Below, piece after piece: positions 36,209-47,825 of a stretch of DNA of 64,000 bases. Each line of letters opens with the position of its first letter. Position 1 is the stretch's first letter. The DNA lies in the NCBI GenBank assembly GCA_000349905.1, contig KB722767.1:217224-281223 (forward strand), written 5' to 3'. Under the pieces are notes generated by a model. The model was not told the origin of the DNA, did no database searches, and worked only from the letters and a program-made list of their open reading frames with translations. A program made the translations under genes and the position numbers. Source of the DNA: Volvariella volvacea V23 (taxonomy: Eukaryota > Basidiomycota > Agaricomycetes > Agaricales > Pluteaceae).

Positions 36209-36639
36209 TACACCTAATCGTAACCTTGGTCGGGTCGGTCCAGGCGACCGTGCTCGGTATCACGCCGAGTTTCTGGTGCTGCACGAGTAAGTCCTGCCAC
36301 GTGCGTCCAAACGTCTAATTCTTGTCATGGCGGACGCTACCTCATCCAATTCCGCTTGATTTGATTCAATCAAACAACAGGATCTTTCGAGAACCCACTA
36401 TGCTGCCCATGCTACCTCTGCGCATGTTGTGGCGGACTAGGCAAGTCGCCGTCCCTAATCATGACACCGGGCCAGCCCCTGATTGGAGCTGAGGGGGTGT
36501 CCTGCTGTCATGAATTTTCAGTGTGCTTAAACTCCCTTTTCCTCTTCTAGCTCTCCTCGAATGCATTGGCTGTGGATTGTGCTTCGCCGCCGCGGAAGAG
36601 CTGGAGCCGTTGATTGCCACAAATTCCAGGGATGGTTGA
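36209..36639 (+). pseudogene. 5'-truncated second copy of the Cys-rich two-TM gene
   Basis: Exons 2-4 of the gene at 10,696-11,515 are repeated here on the other strand: 36,209-36,286 (78 bases), 36,381-36,440 (60 bases) and 36,551-36,639. Exon lengths, order and intron phases are identical. The products read HLIVTLVGSVQATVLGITPS, FWCC, SFENPLCCPCYLCACCGGL and LLECIGCGLCFAAAEELEPL. The intron after exon 3 begins gcaagt, a GC donor where the intact copy has GT. Exon 1 with the first membrane segment is not found upstream. Either it is lost, leaving a relic, or it lies farther away. The Cys pattern is fully kept, which is unusual for an old pseudogene. Confidence 0.6.
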
Positions 36640-37235
36640 CCTTGGACTTTGTGGCCTACCCACCCTACTCTGTTTTTGTGGTATACATGTGCGATATATA
36701 CTGTTTTTTATTCTACTTGCACTGCATTATCACGAGAGGTGTGAAAGTAAGAATCAACTTTGAAAGAAACCCATTCCGGCACAAAATGTCGGCTCGGGAA
36801 TCAATACTGTACTACCAGGAAAGGACACAAAACCAGCACCGTTGCTCTTGATTTCATTTGAAAATCGTTACAGGCGTTACATGCAAAAACGTACACACAA
36901 AACCGTAAACATAAACAATAAAAAAATAAAGAAAGACATGCACCGTATCAAACGACTCGATAGCGACGATAGCAGTGACGTATAAATCTTGATCGTGTCC
37001 ATGACAGCGTCGGCTGAGCGCCTGAATGCAGAGTGCAAAGTGCAGGAGGGTCTTCTAGCCCCCTTCTTGCAACCCAACCCGACCCGACGTGCTAGCCTTT
37101 TGACAAACAAGTATACCTCGCAAAAACCTACACATCGTCCATAGTCCCTTAGACCCCAGACCTTGGACGACCAGGTCCCCTGAGCATTTGCTTACCAAAC
37201 GCCCATCCCATCCCACCCCATCCCTGCGACCGAAA
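36640..37235. other. Intergenic, probable 3' regions
   Basis: No gene is recognised. An A/T-rich stretch near 36,890-36,930 may contain the polyadenylation signals of the minus-strand gene that ends at 37,236. Confidence 0.35.
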
Positions 37236-39987
37236 TCACCAATCGGACGACGCAGACGCCTGCGCGCTCAACGTCCTGGACTTTGGAATGTAATGCGACG
37301 AATGGTACTCCCCACCACTGCCGCTACCACCGCCATAGCCATAGCCGTGGCCATACCCGTAAGCGCTGAGCGACGTCTCGCGCTTGAGCTTGTTGAGTCT
37401 GGTGGGCGAGAAGATGTGTTCCTCCCGGACGCGGTGGTAGTAGATGTGGTTGAGGATTATGAAGAGGCCGCAGAGGACTGAGTGTAGGTATTAGAGATGT
37501 AGGGGGGAGGAGAAGAAGAAGGGAGGACTTACAGAGTATGAGCAGCGGGACTGTGACGTGCAGCCACAAGGCGCGCGAGTACCACGTTCCGCACCCTAAT
37601 CAAGTCGAATATGGCTTTCAGCAAAAACAGCATCGAAAGCTACAAACGGAAAGACCTACACCGAATCGCCTCTTCCGGCGCCATCGGCTTGTCGCTCTTC
37701 GCCCAGGGGTTCCACGAGTTGAACTAGCATACAAGAGCCACGGGGACAGGACGCCGTGCGAAGTGTGTGTACAGGTACAAGTGCAGGTGCGGGTGGCGAA
37801 TGTTCGGTGATCGTCAGGTCAGCTCGCGTTTCCAGACGGAATAAAAGAACACAAAACAACCGAAATGAAATGAAACGGGACGAAACGAAGCGAAGCGAAA
37901 AATCCGGGTCGGATCAGAAAGGGGGGGAGGGGGAAATGGAGATGGACACCCACGTATGTCAAATCGTCTCCCTCCTTGAGCCTCATGCACTCCCATATAA
38001 TATCATCCTACAACACCCCCAACGTCAATCCCGGTGCAAAAACCCAGAAAACCGAAAAGCAAAACGCGCGCACCTTTTTGGCGAAATACAACGTGACCCT
38101 CAGCACGGTCGCGCCCAGCAGGACCACCCAGGAGACGATCGAGAGCCAGAAGTATACTCGGAGTAATGTGACTCTTGGCTTGTCATCATTAAGAAAACGT
38201 GGGGGTGGAAGGAAAAAAGTTCGGTGATGGGTGAGTTTCGGCGGGTTTGTATTGTGGTGGTGATAAGTGGGGGAGGTGGAGTCGAACGTGGTGATGGTGA
38301 TGGTGGTGGCGGTAATGTGGGGGGTGGGAGTGTTTGAGGGTGATAGCGAGTGAGTTTGGGATTTTAAGAGGTGTATGTTGGGACGTACCATCGCACTCGT
38401 GAACACCCCAAATAACTAACAGAGATCAATTGGGGCTTTCATAGTTCTGGTCGATAAACTCACCTGGAGAACAAAGACGATGAAATACATGATCGCAAAT
38501 GCGATGTAGTAGTTGAGGAACTGCCGTACTGGCCCTGTTCCGGTGCGGCGTGGCTCGTGAGTGCGTGTTGAGGGGAATGCAGGAGGAGAGGAGAGGCGTA
38601 CAGTCTTTCTGGTTGCTGATGATCTTCAAATACGCGGCCTGCCATGGTATCAAGGAAGATGAAAGGTCAGATAGTCATGGATGAAAATGGACAGAAGACG
38701 TACGAATCTAAACCATTACCACCCCAAGACCAAAAAAAAAAAGAATAAAATAGGAACCTCTCAGTTCCAGTTCCCATCCCTCTTGGGTGGAACCACACTT
38801 ACGAATACGTCGCCCACGCAGCGACCAAAAGCGTCCCTAAAAAGAACCCCCGCCATCCACGATCAGTCCGGCTCCAACAGCCTCGACACGGCGGTACTCA
38901 CCAACGACGATGACGGGCCGCAAGACCAACCTCGTCGTCTTTGACCCCCTGCTCTTATTCTTGTCCTTGCCCTTCTTCCCCCCAAACCCTCTCTCCGACG
39001 CGTTCGACACCGAGTCCCGACTGGACGCATACCCAGACTTGTACTTGGCCGAGTCCAGATTCAGATCGATATTATACCCCAACACCGAGCTCGAGCGGGC
39101 TTTATCCCTGTCCCTATCTTTATCCTGCGAGAGATAGTTGTAGTCGTACCCATATTCAAAGTCGAACGTAGGCGGCCAGGACGGCTGTTTTGGCTTTGTA
39201 CCGGTGTGCAGCGCGGCGGTGGGGGGTGGAGTGGCGACGGCGGTGGGGGTGGCCGTGGCCGTGGTGGTGGTGGTGGACGTCCATGATTCGTGCTTGCGGT
39301 CGACTTTGGACCCGCGGTCGCGCTCGCGTTCCTGCTCGTGCCCACGCCCGATTGCAAGCCCGCGTCCGAGCCAAAGCCCATGCCCATGGTCGGACTTGTC
39401 CCGCCGTCCGCGGTCGTGCTCTTCTTGTTCTGGTTGCTCTCGCTCCCGTCCGCGTTCCCGGTCTTGTTTGCGTTCTTGTTCTTGTCCTTGTTCTCGCTCG
39501 TGGCCACGCTCGCGGTCGCGATTACGAAGCCGATCGAGTCGACTCTGGTACGACGTGTACGTATACGGCGAGGTCGTCTCCGTCCCCGCCGTCGTATAGG
39601 GAGAATTCAGATCCCCATACGGGTTGTTCAGCTTCGTGCTCGTGTTCCCCGTCATATGCGTGTTCGTGTACGCATACGTATACGGCGACGAGCCCGTGGT
39701 CGGGCTCGGATTCCGGTCGTGGCTCTGGCTCTGGCTCCGGCTCTGGTTGTGGCCCTGGTTTAAAGGGTAGGACGAAGGCGGGGGATAGCCGTAGTCGTAG
39801 TCGTAATTGTATCCATACGCCACCGCACTTCTGTCCCCCGTGCCAGGTGCGTAGGTCTCTGGCGGGAGAGTGATCGACTCGGAGTCATCTGCAAAGTCCA
39901 AAAGTCTAGGGATGGGCAGAGAGCGGGGGTGGAGATGTGCTACGCACCTCGGGTGTGGCTACGGGACTTCCAGATCGAGAACTTCAT
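37236..39987 (-). CDS. Four-TM protein with long low-complexity N-terminus, family unknown
   Basis: The start at 39,987 codes MKFSIWKSRSHTR, spliced at 39,948/39,888 to DDSESITLPPETYAPGTGDR. A disordered region of about 320 residues follows: a Tyr/Gly-rich part (YGYNYDYDYGYPPP), Gln/Ser repeats, then a highly charged Arg/Glu/Asp stretch with RDRERG-type repeats and a poly-Thr run. Four membrane segments come next on small exons: LRPVIVVGTLLVAAWATY, QFLNYYIAFAIMYFIVFVLQ, YFWLSIVSWVVLLGATVLRV and LHVTVPLLIL joined to FLCGLFIILNHIYYH. The C-terminal tail is again Gly/Tyr-rich (GYGHGYGYGG) and ends SASSDW. I do not recognise the family. The exon after 38,803 is not fully resolved. It is divergent from the gene at 41,991. 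Confidence 0.65.
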
Positions 39988-41990
39988 CTTATCCTAGGCG
40001 TTCGCGATCGGTTCAGTCGAGGGGCGTGCCGCGGTTGAGGAGGTGTTGTGTACACGTGTCACGGCTGAGTTCGGCGTTCACGCTCCTACTAGGGGAGGGA
40101 GGAGAAGCACAATTCGCTGTGCACAGGAGGGAGGACGCAACCAGGTCGGATTCGACTCACAGGGGAGATGGAACACGTCGACGTAGAGGAAAGAGGAGAA
40201 GGAGGGAAGAAGGAAGAAGAGGCTAGGAAAACGGGACACCCGCAGTGTGGGCACCACACTTGATGCCATGCTGCCGGACAGTCGGTGCGTGCCCATGGAG
40301 AGCCGCAGGTCCCCGCCAGCTGGCGAGGGCGTAGTCGTGGAGCGTCAGCTCCAGTTGGAAGCATATCCGGTCTACGTCCAAGAATGGCGTGGACTAGCCG
40401 GTGGCGATACTGTGCTGATACGTCTTGCAGTGCACTGTGTTCACGCGAGATAAACGCGTGAAATACCGCCACGCCACCTTTCCAGCGGGGGCAAATCACC
40501 GAGGACCGTATGCACTCCAGAGATCGGAGAAACGTGGCCATGATCAAGGTCACGAGCTTTGCTAAAAGGGGAAGTTTAATAAATTGATCGACGCACGGGG
40601 TTGGATCGATAGAAGGCGAAGGAGTTCGATTGGAAGTGGGGTGTTCGAATGGAAGAGGAAGTCACGTCCAAGAACAAAGTCGGCACGATCCATCCATTAC
40701 GGGCTGGTGTAACCCAGGTCTCGTGATAAACCACGGGTAGGCCTGCTGCAGCCACTGTGGCTATGCGGTGATGGCCTAGCTTGTTGCCTATTCCTCATCG
40801 ACAATGGCGTTCCCTCCCTCAGGCTGGGCCTCCCGGGTTGGGACGCACAATAAAGCAGCCGAGGGGTAGCGAGAGAGCATCGATAACGAGTCATGATCGC
40901 AGTCAAAATGGGCTGCCTTGGGGTGTCTATTTCGCTTTTGTGCTGGCGCGGGTGACGTGCGTGGGCATGTGCATTGTCGTGCCCAAGTCGGGCCCGGGCT
41001 GTGCACCGACGCGGGAACGATGGAAGCCGCATTTGGGATTTGACTCTGAGTGCCAACGCCGACGTCGGCAGGCGCGATGATGGGTGATGAGTGAGCCCGG
41101 TGACGTGCGGTGCTAGGCGACGTTATGCAGCGAGTCAGTACTAGTCGCGCACCCGAGCACAGGCTCGGCAGAGGCGCGCTTGCGGCCAAAACAGGAACGA
41201 GGCGCGCCCGCCCTACCCAGACACTATCGCCGCAAGCAGAAGAGCGGGGCCGAGTCACATCAGAGAGCCGGTGTGAACTCGTGGGGACGCATCGTGATCA
41301 AGGATGGAGGTGATCATCATCATGATTGCACAAGGGCATCGCAGCCCATTGTCCATCCAAAGAGGAGCAAGGACGAACAATGATGTCAAGAACTCAATGG
41401 GACTGGGAAGTACCCATCCACATCGAGGGTCACTCTGTCCTGCACGCGGATCTTGTTCTCCATATCCGGGAGGCAGCTTGACACGCTAATGGAAACCCTT
41501 GTCACCGCGCACGGTGCTCCTCACCCAAGACAGCCCGAACAAAAGAACAAAGCAGCCCAGTGCCTTCATCTCCGAGCGCGCAACCGACCAGGAGCGTGCG
41601 TGCCATCGTGAAGGGGCAGAGGGTGTGACGTGACTGTGACAGTCGGGATCACCCGGCGAGGAAAATCGTATTTTTTATGCGTGACGGGCGCATTTACAAA
41701 TTCACATCAGCCTCCCTCATCTCCGTCCTCGCTCCCCCTCCCGCCCTCGTCCCCGTCCGCGTCTTGCTTGAGCTCGATTGATATCTTGGGTCTATTCGTT
41801 ATATCACCCCACCAGCCACCTGCTTAATATTCTCGCTATTCCTTCATTCTCTTTTTTCTTGGTTTACTAGGAAACTCACTCTCACACAGCGCATACGAGC
41901 GCGCGACTTGCATTTGCACACTATACCACACCACAACGGACGGACGGACGGAGGAAGGGATAGGATTCTTGGATATCAGCGCTGTTCTCC
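39988..41990. promoter_or_regulatory. 2-kb GC-rich divergent promoter region
   Basis: This region lies between two outward-facing genes. No coding domain is seen. Pyrimidine-rich runs just upstream of 41,991 (about 41,705-41,765, CTCCCCCTCC type) resemble the CT boxes of fungal promoters. Nothing else stands out. Confidence 0.4.
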
Positions 41991-44900
41991 ATGGCCGCCG
42001 CAACATGGCCCGTCATGCTCAGCCGGTCGTCGAGCTTTGATCACGCCACGTCCACCCCGGCTTCAGCTTCGTCGTCGTCCTCCAATGCCGCCACAGGCGC
42101 CACCGCTGCCGCTGCCACTGCCACCGCCGCGAATCAGGGCCCACCGTCCTCCTCTGCATCCACATCGAAACCCAAGCCACGCTCTGGCTTGGCCCGCTTC
42201 CAATCTCACGCCTCCATCACCTCCACTACCACCTCCGCCACCACCACGATTGCTGCCGCTACGTCATACCGCCACCACTCCTCGTCCGTCGTTTCGTCGT
42301 ATAGCACAGCAGTCGTGCCCGTGCCCGTGCCAGGCGTCGGCTTGCTCGCTCGGGGGGTATCGTCAAAGTTGTCGACCACGACTGCGACGACGTCATCGTC
42401 GGTGCCACTACCAACACCAACATTCGCACCCGCACCCGCATCGGGGTTGGGGACACAGTTCAAGTCTTCCTGTGGATTGGCGGGGCTCGGTGCTAGACAC
42501 CGTTCTGAGCCTGTGCTCGCTGTGGCTACGGCTACTACGGCTACGAGCTCCACTCCTTCCTTTCCCTCGACAACAGTAGCAACAGAAGCAGCAGCATCTT
42601 TGACGTCGGAACGTGATCCCCAGGCTCACACTCGCACTCACACTCACACTCAAGCTCAAGCTCACGCGGCTTCTCACAACTCACCATATCCGATACCCAA
42701 AAATAAAGAAGACGGATGCGAGACGGACACCGGTGGCGTTGGCACTGTCGTTGATGTTGATGTTGACGTTGGCGTTGGCGTTGTCGCTGGCGAGGAGGAG
42801 GACAGGGAAACGTACCGCGACCGCGACCAGGACGAGACCGAGACGGAGAATGAGCATGAAGACAACACGGGGGCGGATACAGACCCGGGTACAGAGGACG
42901 AGTATAGCCAGGTACGTGTTTTTCTCGTTCGTCCCATTTTCCCTTGTCCACGCCCTATCCCTGTGCCCATACATATACCTATCAAGTGCCTAACCCTAAC
43001 CCTATTTTTTCCTATTCCCTAATCCCTAGTACCTGTTCCCTATCCTTATCCCTAATCTCTGATCCCTATGCCCTTTCCTTATTCCTTATTCCCTGTTCCC
43101 TAATACCTATGCCTGTTCCCTATACCTAATACCTATACCTCATACCTACTCCCTATACCTATTTCCTAATCCCTATCCCCATCCCCAACGTTTTCTGCTC
43201 CCCGACTGCAAAGCAAGGCAAACATACTAACTGCCACGGCACACAGGACAACTCCCAGCTGCCTCGCTTCCCCTCCCCGGCGCCGACGGAGATTGTGGAC
43301 ACGAACCTGTCGCCGGAGGAGAACGCGGAGGTGTTGAGGGCGAACGGGATCAGGGTCCGGGATTTTGTGGATGTGCATTATGCTGCGTGGACGCAGGCGC
43401 GGGCGCGGTCGGGTTCTGCATCGGATTCGGCTGCTGGTGGTGTTGGTAGAGAAGCTGCGTCGTCGTCGTCGTCGTCGCCGTCGCAGACGCAGGCGCCGCC
43501 TGGATCGTCGTCCCCCTCGGCGACATCGTCCATCTCGGCTGTAGCCGAGTCGAGTGCAAACTCGCCTGTTCCTCAATCCGCATCTCTCCCACCACCCGCA
43601 TCAGCTACTTCTGATTCAACAACGTCATCCTCACCCGCGCCCCCCGCGCCCCTCCTCCCCCGGCCCGCAACCGAACTCTTCGACCCCCGGACAGGGATCG
43701 CAGAGTACGAGCACCGCCTCGCGCAGAGCCCGCGCACGGTGCCCGTGTCGGGCAAGACGCTGCGGCGCCTGCTGGACATGCGGTGGATATACCCGCACGA
43801 GCCGGAGAACCGGTGGGCGGCGATGGACTTTGAGGAGCTGGCGAGGTATGACGAGCGTGTGCGGGTGCGGGGTGGGGGACGGGAGTATCCGTGGCGGGCT
43901 GTTGGGGTGAGGGGGGTTGTGTGGGAGGAGGAGGTTGTGGTGAGGAAGGGGGGAGATGGGGAGGGTGGGGAGGAGGTTGTGAGGGTGCCGAGTATGAGAG
44001 AGAGGGCGGAGATGTGGAAGGGGCGGTATAAGCAGTTTGAGGTGTTTGATAGGATGAGGGCGCGGGCGCTGATGCAGGAAAAGTGGGAGAGGGAGGATCG
44101 GGAGCAGGCGGAGAGGACGATGGAGGAGATCAGGAGGCGGGAGGCGGAGATGGAAAGGGAGAGTGAGAGTGAACTGGTGGAGGAGGAAGAGCAAAATGCC
44201 GATGTGGAGGTGGGGGAGGAGGATGTTGAGACGTATGAGGATGGGGAGTTGGAGTTTGAGGATGTGGACGTGGATGTGGATCTTGATGTGTTGGATGATG
44301 ACTCAATACAAGACCACCAAGGACAAAATGGGGGAGCATCCTACCCCTCCTCTCCCCCTCCGGATACACAAGCACCCAGCTCACCGCCTGTTTATACCCC
44401 GACACTATCCAGCCCGAGAAAGCGAAGACTAAGCACGACCAGCACCGACGACGACGCTGGGTTATCTCAAGGTGCTGACTATGGGCATGGGCACGAGCAC
44501 GAGCACGAGTACGGGCATGGGCACGGGCATGAGCATGGACGCGGGCGCGGGCGTGGACGTGGAGTGGAAAAGAAAAGGATGAGAATGTCGAGCTCGCCTC
44601 GGCCGCTGCCGCCCCAGTCGTCGCGCCCGCCGTCGAGGTCGTCTTCGCCCGCTTCGTTGGGCGGGAGCTCGTTGCCTTCGCCGCCGCCTTCGTTTCCTTC
44701 GTCGTCTTCGGTGGTGGTGCGCGTTGAGGAAATGGAGTTGGAATCACAGATGGAGTCGGAGTCGCAGCAGTTTGAAGCGTCGCAGGTTCAGACGCAGACG
44801 CAGACGCAGAGTCAGAGTCAGCATAGGGCGTCGAGGCCGAGACCGAGGCCTGTTCCAAAGTGGCAGTTGGAGCCGCAATCGCAATCTCAGTCACAGGAAC

Positions 44901-45775
44901 GATCGCAATCGCAACCACAGAGAGGGAGATATACCCGGAATAACACGTCTGGTTCATCCAAACCACGAACGACGACGACGACGACGACTTCTGCTCCTCG
45001 TTCTCGTCCTTCGTCTTCAACCCCGTCTTCCCAGCCAGCTTCTGCAACCCCGGCTCTGAAAATGTCTCCAGGACCGGGAGGGACGGTGGCAATGGCAATG
45101 GCGGTGCCGATCTTCCCGCCCCGTCAGTTCCCGGCGCCAAAGTCGTCGTACGACCCGAATATTTATCCAGAGGTGCACCAGGGGCATGCGAGTTTGTTTG
45201 CACCGTGTGGTGGTACTGGAGTCGGTGGTGGGGGGAGGTATTATAGTGTTGCTGGGGGTGGAGGTGCGAGCACGAGTATAGAGTCAGAGAAGGAGAAGGA
45301 GGTGGAGAGGATTGGGGCGGGTGTGAAGAGCCCCGGGAAAAGACTGGCATCGACTTCGATGACGTCGCTCGTCAAGGGGCCTGCGAAGAAGAAACAGATG
45401 ACCTCGGCGGCGGCCAGGTCCGGGAGTGCGAACGAGAACGAAGGGCACGCGCCTCTTGTGTCGCCGCTTTCTGCGCCTGTGAGAAGTGATACGCCACCGT
45501 TGGAGGCCAGCGCCGGGGCAGGAGCGGGAACGGGAGGGGACGTTACGCCGATCAGTACGCCGCCTAGCTCGACGATTCCACTGCCGTTTTTTGTGCCCAC
45601 GCCTGGACGTGCTACGCCCCCCTCTACTCCTGGTCCAACAGCTGCTGTAGCTCCTGCACCAGCAGCAGCTTCACCCGGGACGACAGCAGCAGGCACACCA
45701 GGGAACGGGACGTTGAGGAGACGGAGAGGGCTGGGCGGGAATTTGACTAGGACCCAGACGTTTGGGCAGCTGTAG
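41991..45775 (+). CDS. Long low-complexity protein of unknown function
   Basis: There are two exons, 41,991-42,911 and 43,247-45,775. They are joined through GAGTATAGCCAG/gtacgt and cacacag/GACAAC with a good branch-point ACTAAC at about 43,226, and give about 1,149 residues. The N-terminal half is Ser/Thr/Ala-rich with His-Thr repeats and Val-Asp repeats. The one well-ordered stretch is NLSPEENAEVLRANGIRVRD, then LFDPRTGIAEYEHRLAQ and LLDMRWIYPHEPENRWAAMD. After it come an Arg/Glu coiled coil (about residues 560-600), acidic runs, a Gly-His-Glu repeat and a long Ser/Pro/Gln tail ending RTQTFGQL. This mix suits a nuclear or scaffold protein. No family is recognised. The 335-base intron holds degenerate CCCTA repeats. 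Confidence 0.65.
42995..43190 (+). repeat. Degenerate CCCTA/CCTAACC telomere-like repeats in an intron
   Basis: The intron is filled with variants of CCCTAACC, CCCTAATCC, CCTATACC and CCCTGTTCC, a degenerate form of the fungal telomere complement CCCTAA. It is flanked by normal coding exons, so it is interstitial and not a chromosome end. Confidence 0.65.
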
Positions 45776-46247
45776 CTGAGGTACTCGAGGCAGATGGTCG
45801 ATGAGGAGTTCTGGTCAGCTATGGGATAAGGTTAGGGCGTGAGGGTTAGGCAACTGGTTAGGGAGGTGGTGGTGTGGTGAAGTTATTGTACACGCATACC
45901 CATTCTTTTCTTCGACGAGTGAGCGTTTTGTTCGTCCGTCGGATGTGTAACTTGCATTGCGCTGTGGTTTTTGTTTTCGCGGAACACGACCCGGTGCTGG
46001 GTGCACAGTGCTCATTTATTCATTTACCCGTTCGTCGTTCACCGCTCGTTGGGCTGTTGAATTCAAAACCCCGAATTCGTTGTTTTATCTATCGGTTTTC
46101 TGCCATTCGTACAATGTATAGTAATTGAACATCAGAACATCAGAACATGGCAACATCGTAACATGATGACATTGTATCATAATTCTGGCAGAGTGAGGTG
46201 AAGACCGATAACAAGCACTCAACGCAGGCAGATTCTGAGGCCACTTT

Positions 46248-46583
46248 TTAAGGCTGATAGACCTCATCACAAGGCATGAATTCCATATCCCTCTTCTGGC
46301 GTTCAGGATCGTAGTCTGGATTCCTCACCAAATTAATCTGCGCCTCCACATCCTCATTCCCCTCTGGAATCACGCCATAAACCTTTGGCACCAACCCACA
46401 AATGTCAATCTGATAATGCCGCTTATGAATCCGAGGATTTGGTTCGACCCCAGTCAGGCCGTACTCGTCGTGAGTATCAACCGACGCGACGGATACTTTT
46501 ACTCCTTGATCAGAAACAGGGTCGTATATCAAGGATAGCACGGGGCGAGAAGGGAGTGATTTATACAGCATGGAGGGATCCAT
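46248..46583 (-). CDS. Conserved-looking 111-residue hypothetical protein
   Basis: A clean single-exon frame runs from MDPSMLYKSLPSRPVLSLIY through DTHDEYGLTGVEPNPRIHKR, HYQIDICGLVPKVYGVIPEG and INLVRNPDYDPERQKRDMEF to the stop at 46,248. The composition is balanced and protein-like with no low complexity, no signal peptide and no membrane segment. I recognise no family. It may be the C-terminal part of a larger gene whose upstream exons were replaced by the neighbouring element at 46.68 kb. It is the last intact-looking gene before the AT-rich repeat region. Confidence 0.45.
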   Translation of the reverse strand: MDPSMLYKSLPSRPVLSLIYDPVSDQGVKVSVASVDTHDEYGLTGVEPNPRIHKRHYQIDICGLVPKVYGVIPEGNEDVEAQINLVRNPDYDPERQKRDMEFMPCDEVYQP

Positions 46584-46681
46584 TAGGGATTGGATTCCGT
46601 ATGTGGAATCAGGCTTGCATGGCTGCGCACCTATTCGCTGTCACTATGGTAGCAGCTTGGGTTGATATTCAACCTGATACA

Positions 46682-47338
46682 GGGTGATTTTCACTTTTCA
46701 ATATGCACCCAGGTTGATTTCGGAGCAACCTATTGATGGGCAATAATCACTCTCTAAAAAGCAACCTCAGCAAAGGTTGATTATCGCCCCATGTTTGGAG
46801 ATTTGACCACAGGTTGATCACAGGGCGAAAATCAACCTATATGGACTTGGAAAAATCTCGCCTCCAGTAGCTGTCCCCCCCAACATCATGACTTATATTG
46901 CATGCCCGAGGGAGATGTGGAGAAGCCGGTATGGCTCAACGGTTCAGATCTATGCTTGATGATGTGTGAAATAATGCACAGCGTTCGATCCCTGGTGTGA
47001 TGATGTAGTTTAAATTTCGTGGTTTAATCAGACAACTATGTAGAGATACTTGAAAACGAAAGGAAGGCACTGGTACACAAGTGTCCGACAAGTCAAAGTG
47101 GCTCAATTCCCGATTACACACATTAATTATTGCATGATTTTTGGACAACTTGGTGGGTTAAAATTCAGCCTAAACACACCAGAATTCCTGATTGCAAGGT
47201 TTATAGTTCAACCTTGTATAGGTTGAAATTGTACATTATTGGTTGAATATCAACCTACCAGAAAACAACCTATAAACAACCTAGCAGCATACAATAATCA
47301 ACCTTCCTTAGGTTTATATACCAGGTTGAAAATCACCC
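46682..47338. mobile_element. Non-autonomous element rich in GGTTGA motifs
   Basis: The ends share the inverted sequence GGGTGATTTTCA (46,682-46,693 and 47,327-47,338 as its complement). Between them GGTTGA or TCAACC recurs many times in both directions, concentrated near the two ends, which is typical of subterminal transposase-binding repeats. There is no coding capacity. In the middle, TGGCTCAACGG (46,932-46,942) and GTTCGATCC (46,983-46,991) resemble tRNA A and B boxes, so a SINE may be nested. The superfamily is not assigned. Confidence 0.5.
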
Positions 47339-47825
47339 GGGGTGGTGCCCATAGAGTGTAATTTCATTGTCCAACCCGCCGAAGAGTAGGAGTGTGAGAC
47401 AGTCGAGGAATGTGTCCTTCTCGGCCTGCCTGGGATAGATACGCGTTAAGCGCTTGCAGGTTCGTAACTATGCGTCGCAGTCGTAGTTATTGTGAAACGC
47501 TTATATCACTGTCAAGCATAGACGAGTGCGCAGGAGCACGGAGGTATTTGATTATCGAATTTCGAATGAGTGATGAGAAAATGCGAAATTCAGGAATAAA
47601 GCATGCATGCAGTTCTTGCACTGTAAACTTCTGACCTGCCACTATAACGTCAGATTCCGAGAATCGCCTTCGAGTGAGGGTATCAAAGTACAAAGCGGCA
47701 TTCATTTAGGCTCGACACCAATACCGCAACAATTTGAGTCCCTGAGTCCGTATATAACGCTATTCAAAAACAAGACCATGTAAGCCTGACCTTGTCACGG
47801 CTTCCCCTCCAATCGCGTCACATCC

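Noticed and set aside
37188..37500. Plus-strand ORF at 37,188-37,481
   Set aside because: It lies opposite the last exons of the four-TM protein, whose minus-strand frame has the membrane segments and tail.
38837..39900. Long plus-strand frames opposite the low-complexity exon (for example 39,190-39,873)
   Set aside because: They mirror repeats of the minus-strand gene, are Arg/Ser/Cys-rich, and lack splice logic or domains. They are shadows of the real exon.
42995..43190. Chromosome end (true telomere)
   Set aside because: The repeats are degenerate, short and enclosed by exons of one open reading frame.
44130..45350. 406-codon minus-strand frame inside the gene at 41,991-45,775
   Set aside because: It is antisense to a GC-rich low-complexity exon, where stops are rare on all strands. 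Its composition is Pro/His/Ser junk with no signal or domain.
46932..46991. Functional tRNA gene
   Set aside because: Only the promoter-like boxes match; D, anticodon and acceptor stems do not fold.
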